Origin: Pontederia crassipes
Lineage: Eukaryota; Streptophyta; Magnoliopsida; Commelinales; Pontederiaceae
DNA length: 64,000 nt
Assembly: GCA_030549335.1 (NCBI GenBank)
Contig: CM060195.1
Span: forward strand, 3,211,501-3,275,500
Direction: 5' to 3'
Both the position numbers and the translations under genes were made by a program. The notes beneath the pieces are model-generated. The model was given only the letters and a program-made list of their open reading frames with translations, ran no database searches and was not told where the DNA came from. This document shows, piece after piece, positions 60,044-64,000 of the stretch; position 1 is the stretch's first letter, and each line of letters begins with the position of its first letter.

Positions 60044-62714
60044 TTATATGTAAGATGGTTGGGAGACTTTGAATCCGGATATGAGAGCAGATAATGCAAG
60101 GACCAGGAATGTAAAGAAGGCCATGCAGATGGACGCTGCTGATGCATTTGTAAAGTTGTTGACTATTATTTCTCGCATGCGATACGTAATCGGAATCGTC
60201 GAAGACAATGACGAGATCAAGAGGTATGCCATTACCTATAAGGAGGAAAAGCCATTCAGTTGCTGTGGACACTGGAAGGAAATGCAAGCAAATAAACTTT
60301 CTTTTTTCTTTGAAGAGAAAATGCATATAAACTTGTAGCTACCCGAAAGTATTAAGTAAATTATTCACATTTTTTCTTCTAAGTAGAAATAAGTGCCTTC
60401 ATGGTTAGCCCCATCTCCTGGTTCACAGATCACGGAGGATGAAACATAATAGGAAACAACCAGAATGTCAAGTTTTTGGAAACACAAGAAAGCAGAATGG
60501 TGAAATTACTGAAGTATGTTGACACTTGAGATGGAGTCAACTATATGCATAAGATAATTCAATATCGTTTTGATGCTTTCCTTGTCTTTGTTGTTCCTCG
60601 CTAATATATTATCTGAAGGTCCACAATTTCATGCAGTGCACTCATGGTCATAGATGAAACAAAAGAAGCAGATAACCTAAGCAGAGAAAGGAACTCATGT
60701 CCCAGGAAAGTCCACATAGTGAAATACAAAATCCAAGATCCTTTGGGAAACAGCTGCGCTCACTTTACTACTAAATCATGAAAACTTGAAAAATAGCTTT
60801 TACCCATTATGATATTGATATGATGCAGTTATGATCATTGTTTCAGTATTCCATACTTTCACAAGGGTAAAATGTGTGTGTAGCATACTACTTAAGCAGC
60901 ATGCACATTGATCATCCTATCTGTCAAATTACATGTAATTTGTTTGATCAGATAATTGATGTTTGTGCTACACGGACCTCAAGAATTTATAGTAACTCTG
61001 AGCATTAGAAAATGAACCGAATTCCATCACTTGATCCTAGGTTTTCCGGATACTATGTAATTCTAGATCTTGATTTATAATTGCAACACAGTTCCTTGAA
61101 AGATACATAATGTACCGCAAGCTGTTTTTGAAGATTTGCTTGGATTACCAGCAGAGCCTCAGTGTAAGCATTCGGTAAAGTAATTATCCTGAAGGAATCA
61201 ACATCGATTCACATCACAGGGGCTAAGGATCTCAAATAATCAATCTGCCTCAAGTTTATAGCCTCAAATAACAAGAATCATCAAGTAGAAAAGAAAGAAG
61301 ATTACAAAAGAAATATATTATACTTCCAGACTTAAAACCCCTATAATTATCTGCAGGAATTGTAGGCATGGGAAATCATGATCAATGAAGAAGGCATTGA
61401 GGATAATATGTTGTTTTTTTTTTTGTGAACAGAAGTCTTTGTATGCGCTATTTCGATCTACTTATCCTTTAGTTCCTTTTATTATCCATGTCATTGTGGT
61501 GCCAAAGCAAACCATCAACAGAGCTCAATATTTAGCAGTTACATGATTCCACAAAGAAAAGTCCTATAAACCATAAATGCATAATATGAAATGGACAAGT
61601 AGGGGAAGATGAAATCCAACAAGGGTAGAAAATTTGACATAAAAAAAGATTCAAGCATAGTCATATACTTCAGTGGATTCTCCAAGCGCAATTCATTAAT
61701 CCCCAAAACAAAGTAATCTTTCCTTCTTTTACATAAACGGCAAGATTGAGCGTCCCTGTATTTTATTTATTACTTTTTTTCATTTTCAAAATTCAAATAG
61801 CTTGCTCATCTTTGTTTCACTTTTTTCCTATTTTAGATGTTAGTAATTATCCTATATTGTTGCAATAGTACTTTTCCCCTGCTCAGTCAGCATTCAGTCC
61901 TTCATTTGAAGAAACATGTTCTACTCTTCAAGAAATACATTTTTCACTAATTTCCTGACCTCAAACTGAACACAAAGGACAGGTTAGAATTTTTTTGCTT
62001 TCTCATGTTGCAAACTTTGATAGTATCATACTCTCAACATTTTTTCCCTTTTTTTTAAGCGCACTCTCAACAGATTCGAGGTGTAATTCTTACGACCATG
62101 ACAGAAGTTACTCCCAATCTCTTATAATTTTAAATTCAAGCAGCTAAAATACTTCAACCAAGAAGGACAGGAAGTGACCGACCTGATCGCCGGCGAAATC
62201 GACAAATCCGGTATACCTTCCGGGCGCCAAATCTTCGCCGCCACGGAACCTGTTGGCCTGCCTCCACGCCTGCATCAGCGAGTAGGCGAACACGAGCACG
62301 ACGACCGCCAGCAGGTACCTAAAAACCTCAAACAAGCTCAAAGCCCGACTACTACGATGAACCCTAAGCTCCTCAAATCACCAGGAATCGGATGGAAGAG
62401 GCTACTGACCTGTACTCCTGGTAGAGATCAAAGTGTCTCCAACCACCGTGCCCGTGATTGTTGGAGGCCAGCAAGACGACAGCGGTGAACGAGAAGATCA
62501 CAGCCAGTACGCGCAGGAACACGCCGCCGCGCTCAAGGAGGTCCTCCCGGTGCCACTTCCGCACCACCGACCGCACGACGGTGCTGCTGCCGCCAGCGCG
62601 GCCACGGCCAGCGGCGGCGTAAGAGGCTGCTGATCCAAGGCTGGAAAGAGATGGCGGAGCCTTCACGGGAGTGAACGCCATGTGTTCGCTTCCGTCGGCG
62701 TCGATGGCCGTCAT
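60044..62714 (-). CDS. CASP-like protein (CASPL, DUF588 family), 3 exons, 210 aa
   Basis: Minus-strand exons 62714-62410, 62318-62183 and 60235-60044; GT/AG introns of 91 bp and about 1.95 kb; joined length 633 bp, in frame, TAA stop. The protein has a Ser/Ala/Gly-rich cytosolic N-terminus and four hydrophobic helices: about 65-84 (VFLRVLAVIFSFTAVVLLAS), 103-120 (YLLAVVVLVFAYSLMQAW), 149-167 (MAYLLISSLSSTIPITY) and 181-202 (ASICMAFFTFLVLALSALIS). The family's conserved Arg in helix 1 and Asp just before helix 3 (FAGDQVMAYLL, D146) are present. CASP-like proteins form plasma-membrane scaffolds; founding CASPs organise Casparian strips. The long N-terminus and the FDFAGDQ-type motif suggest the 4A-like group (inference). 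The start is the MTAIDADGSEHM methionine; the frame stays open upstream but reads as leader. Confidence 0.92.
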
Positions 62715-62818
62715 ATGGGGGGTTTTGGGATTCCGGTGACCGGAAGAGGAGAGCGAATACTTCGTTTGGAAGAGTAGAAAAGGTTGGCGGAAAGGAACGA
62801 GAAGCATCAAATTTATTT

Positions 62819-62828
62819 TTATATATAT
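62819..62828 (-). promoter_or_regulatory. Candidate TATA box of the CASP-like gene
   Basis: On the minus strand TATATATAAAAAT lies about 105 bp upstream of the chosen ATG, leaving room for a 5' UTR of about 75 nt. Placement supports the start at 62714 over the further upstream in-frame methionines. Confidence 0.4.
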
Positions 62829-64000
62829 GGTGCCTATTTTTTTGCTTTTTTTAAAAAAAAATTGCCACCTTTCGGTCATTTATAGGAATTAAACCATTTC
62901 GTATATTTGGAAAAAAATATTTTAAAGTTTGATTTAGTTTAGTCAATACAGAAGCCAACAACAACAACAACAAATAATAAATTAGTTTAACATTAATGAA
63001 GTGATTGAGATATCGAATTGATTCTAGTGGCCAACGATTGGTATCGTTATTGTCATGTTATCATTTTTTTATTCTTATAACAATCATATTTTAATATTTT
63101 TATTTATTTTATAATCTTATATATGTATAATGTATAATTGCATATCAATTGTTATCTCTCTCTCTAAATATTTTAAATGTTTTTTCTTAAGCAAAATTAT
63201 AAAATTATTTGAAAGTCACCCATTGTGTAGTGATATGATATGCAGGAATATAATATGTGGTGTATGCCCATAGTCAAAATCTCATCTGTCATTGCGGAAA
63301 TGGATTTTGAAAGTTACGTAATCAAATATATTAATGTTGAAAACAAAAAATCTCGAGACCTTCCATCTTGGAAATCTTAGCTACGTCGATTAATGTCCTT
63401 TGATTCCAATAATTCATTGCGCTGAGATTGAGGGAAAATGTTTATTTAATAGTTTGATATTTGGATCAAAAAAATTTTTGCCGTAAAATAAGTTTACTGT
63501 ACAAATATTACAAATGTAAATTGACTTGTTGCTAGATTTACACGCTCGTATTTTGCTCTTTCGAAACAGCGTGCGGTGGGAGCTGACGGATGGAAAGAGC
63601 TTTCAAGTGTGTATCAGGTTGGAATTGCAATACGTGCAGCAAGTGCATGGAAGGGCCGAAGGAGAATGACTTGGTATGGTTCCAGTTCTTCTCACTCCTT
63701 TTCTTTTTCTTTTTTTTTTCTTTTTTTTTCTTATATATATATATATATATATATTCTGACCTTTTTGTGAAGTGAAGACCTGGACCTTCATAATTATTAA
63801 TGAGAAGTGGAGAAAAAGTGACTCGCACTCCAAGTGTTTGCATTAATTAAGTATCAATGATCATTATCCTTTCTATTAACATATTCAGTTTTGTTATATG
63901 GATTAAATATTTGTGTGGATTAATCATTTATTGGCATTGTATGATTAATTGTAATATTTTAAATTTGCGATTATACTTCATGATTAGAACTATTCATATA
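62829..64000. other. AT-rich upstream region to window end
   Basis: Contains a T-rich plus (TA)n tract at about 63695-63755 and no recognisable gene. A short stretch at 63570-63690 is less AT-rich, but no domain was recognised in any frame. Confidence 0.45.

Overview
This window is a piece of a flowering-plant nuclear genome. It has AT-rich intergenic DNA, spliced genes with GT/AG introns, GC-rich first exons, and a dense, nested load of plant transposons (Ty1/copia, Ty3/gypsy, CACTA, hAT-like and MULE-like miniature elements, tRNA-derived SINEs). The steep 5' GC gradient of some genes suggests a monocot, but the species cannot be named from sequence alone. No prokaryotic or organellar genes, rRNA, tRNA or CRISPR arrays were seen.

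Five host genes could be resolved by hand at exon level. (1) A small Sel1-repeat protein, + strand, 21309-23775, three exons, 166 aa. (2) A plant Ca2+-dependent staphylococcal-type nuclease (CAN family), - strand, 35876 down to 28790, nine exons; exon 4 is split by a 5.07-kb copia retrotransposon (29891-34959). (3) A ferroportin/IREG iron-efflux transporter (SLC40 family), + strand, 38448-41751, eight exons, 502 aa, apparently intact. (4) A tiny WRKY-domain gene, + strand, 47273-47797, with a degraded WRKYGQK signature and an in-frame intron filled with TTC repeats. (5) A four-helix CASP-like membrane protein, - strand, 62714 down to 60044, three exons, 210 aa, apparently intact.

Layout. 1-7800 is gene-poor and AT-rich, with a direct repeat, a long-inverted-repeat element, a roughly 180-bp tandem array and a probable SINE. 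7834-18469 is a three-level nest: a minus-strand copia element with a matching CTTCT target duplication, interrupted by a probable solo LTR (8732-15165), itself interrupted by a 3.4-kb CACTA element (9024-12439) carrying exon-like host gene fragments. 18848-19745 holds a SINE and an hAT-like MITE. 21-24 kb is the Sel1 gene. 25.2-26.35 kb is a long-inverted-repeat element with an hAT-like MITE inside it, followed by a SINE with a 13-bp target duplication. 28.8-36 kb is the broken nuclease gene, with a 33-base G homopolymer just upstream of its start codon. 38.4-41.8 kb is ferroportin. 42-49 kb is AT-rich DNA with three MITE-like elements and the WRKY gene. 49.3-57.3 kb is a decayed Ty3/gypsy element whose LTRs carry very different ATC microsatellite lengths. 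58-60 kb has unrecognised GC-rich sequence, and 60-62.7 kb is the CASP-like gene.

The genes do not form a pathway or cluster; each stands alone. The most informative signals are the retrotransposon inside a coding exon of an otherwise perfect nuclease gene (the exon is flanked by phase-0 junctions, so skipping it keeps the reading frame), gene capture by the CACTA element, the degenerate WRKY gene, and the transition-biased decay of the copia element. I saw no evidence for an undescribed multi-gene system.
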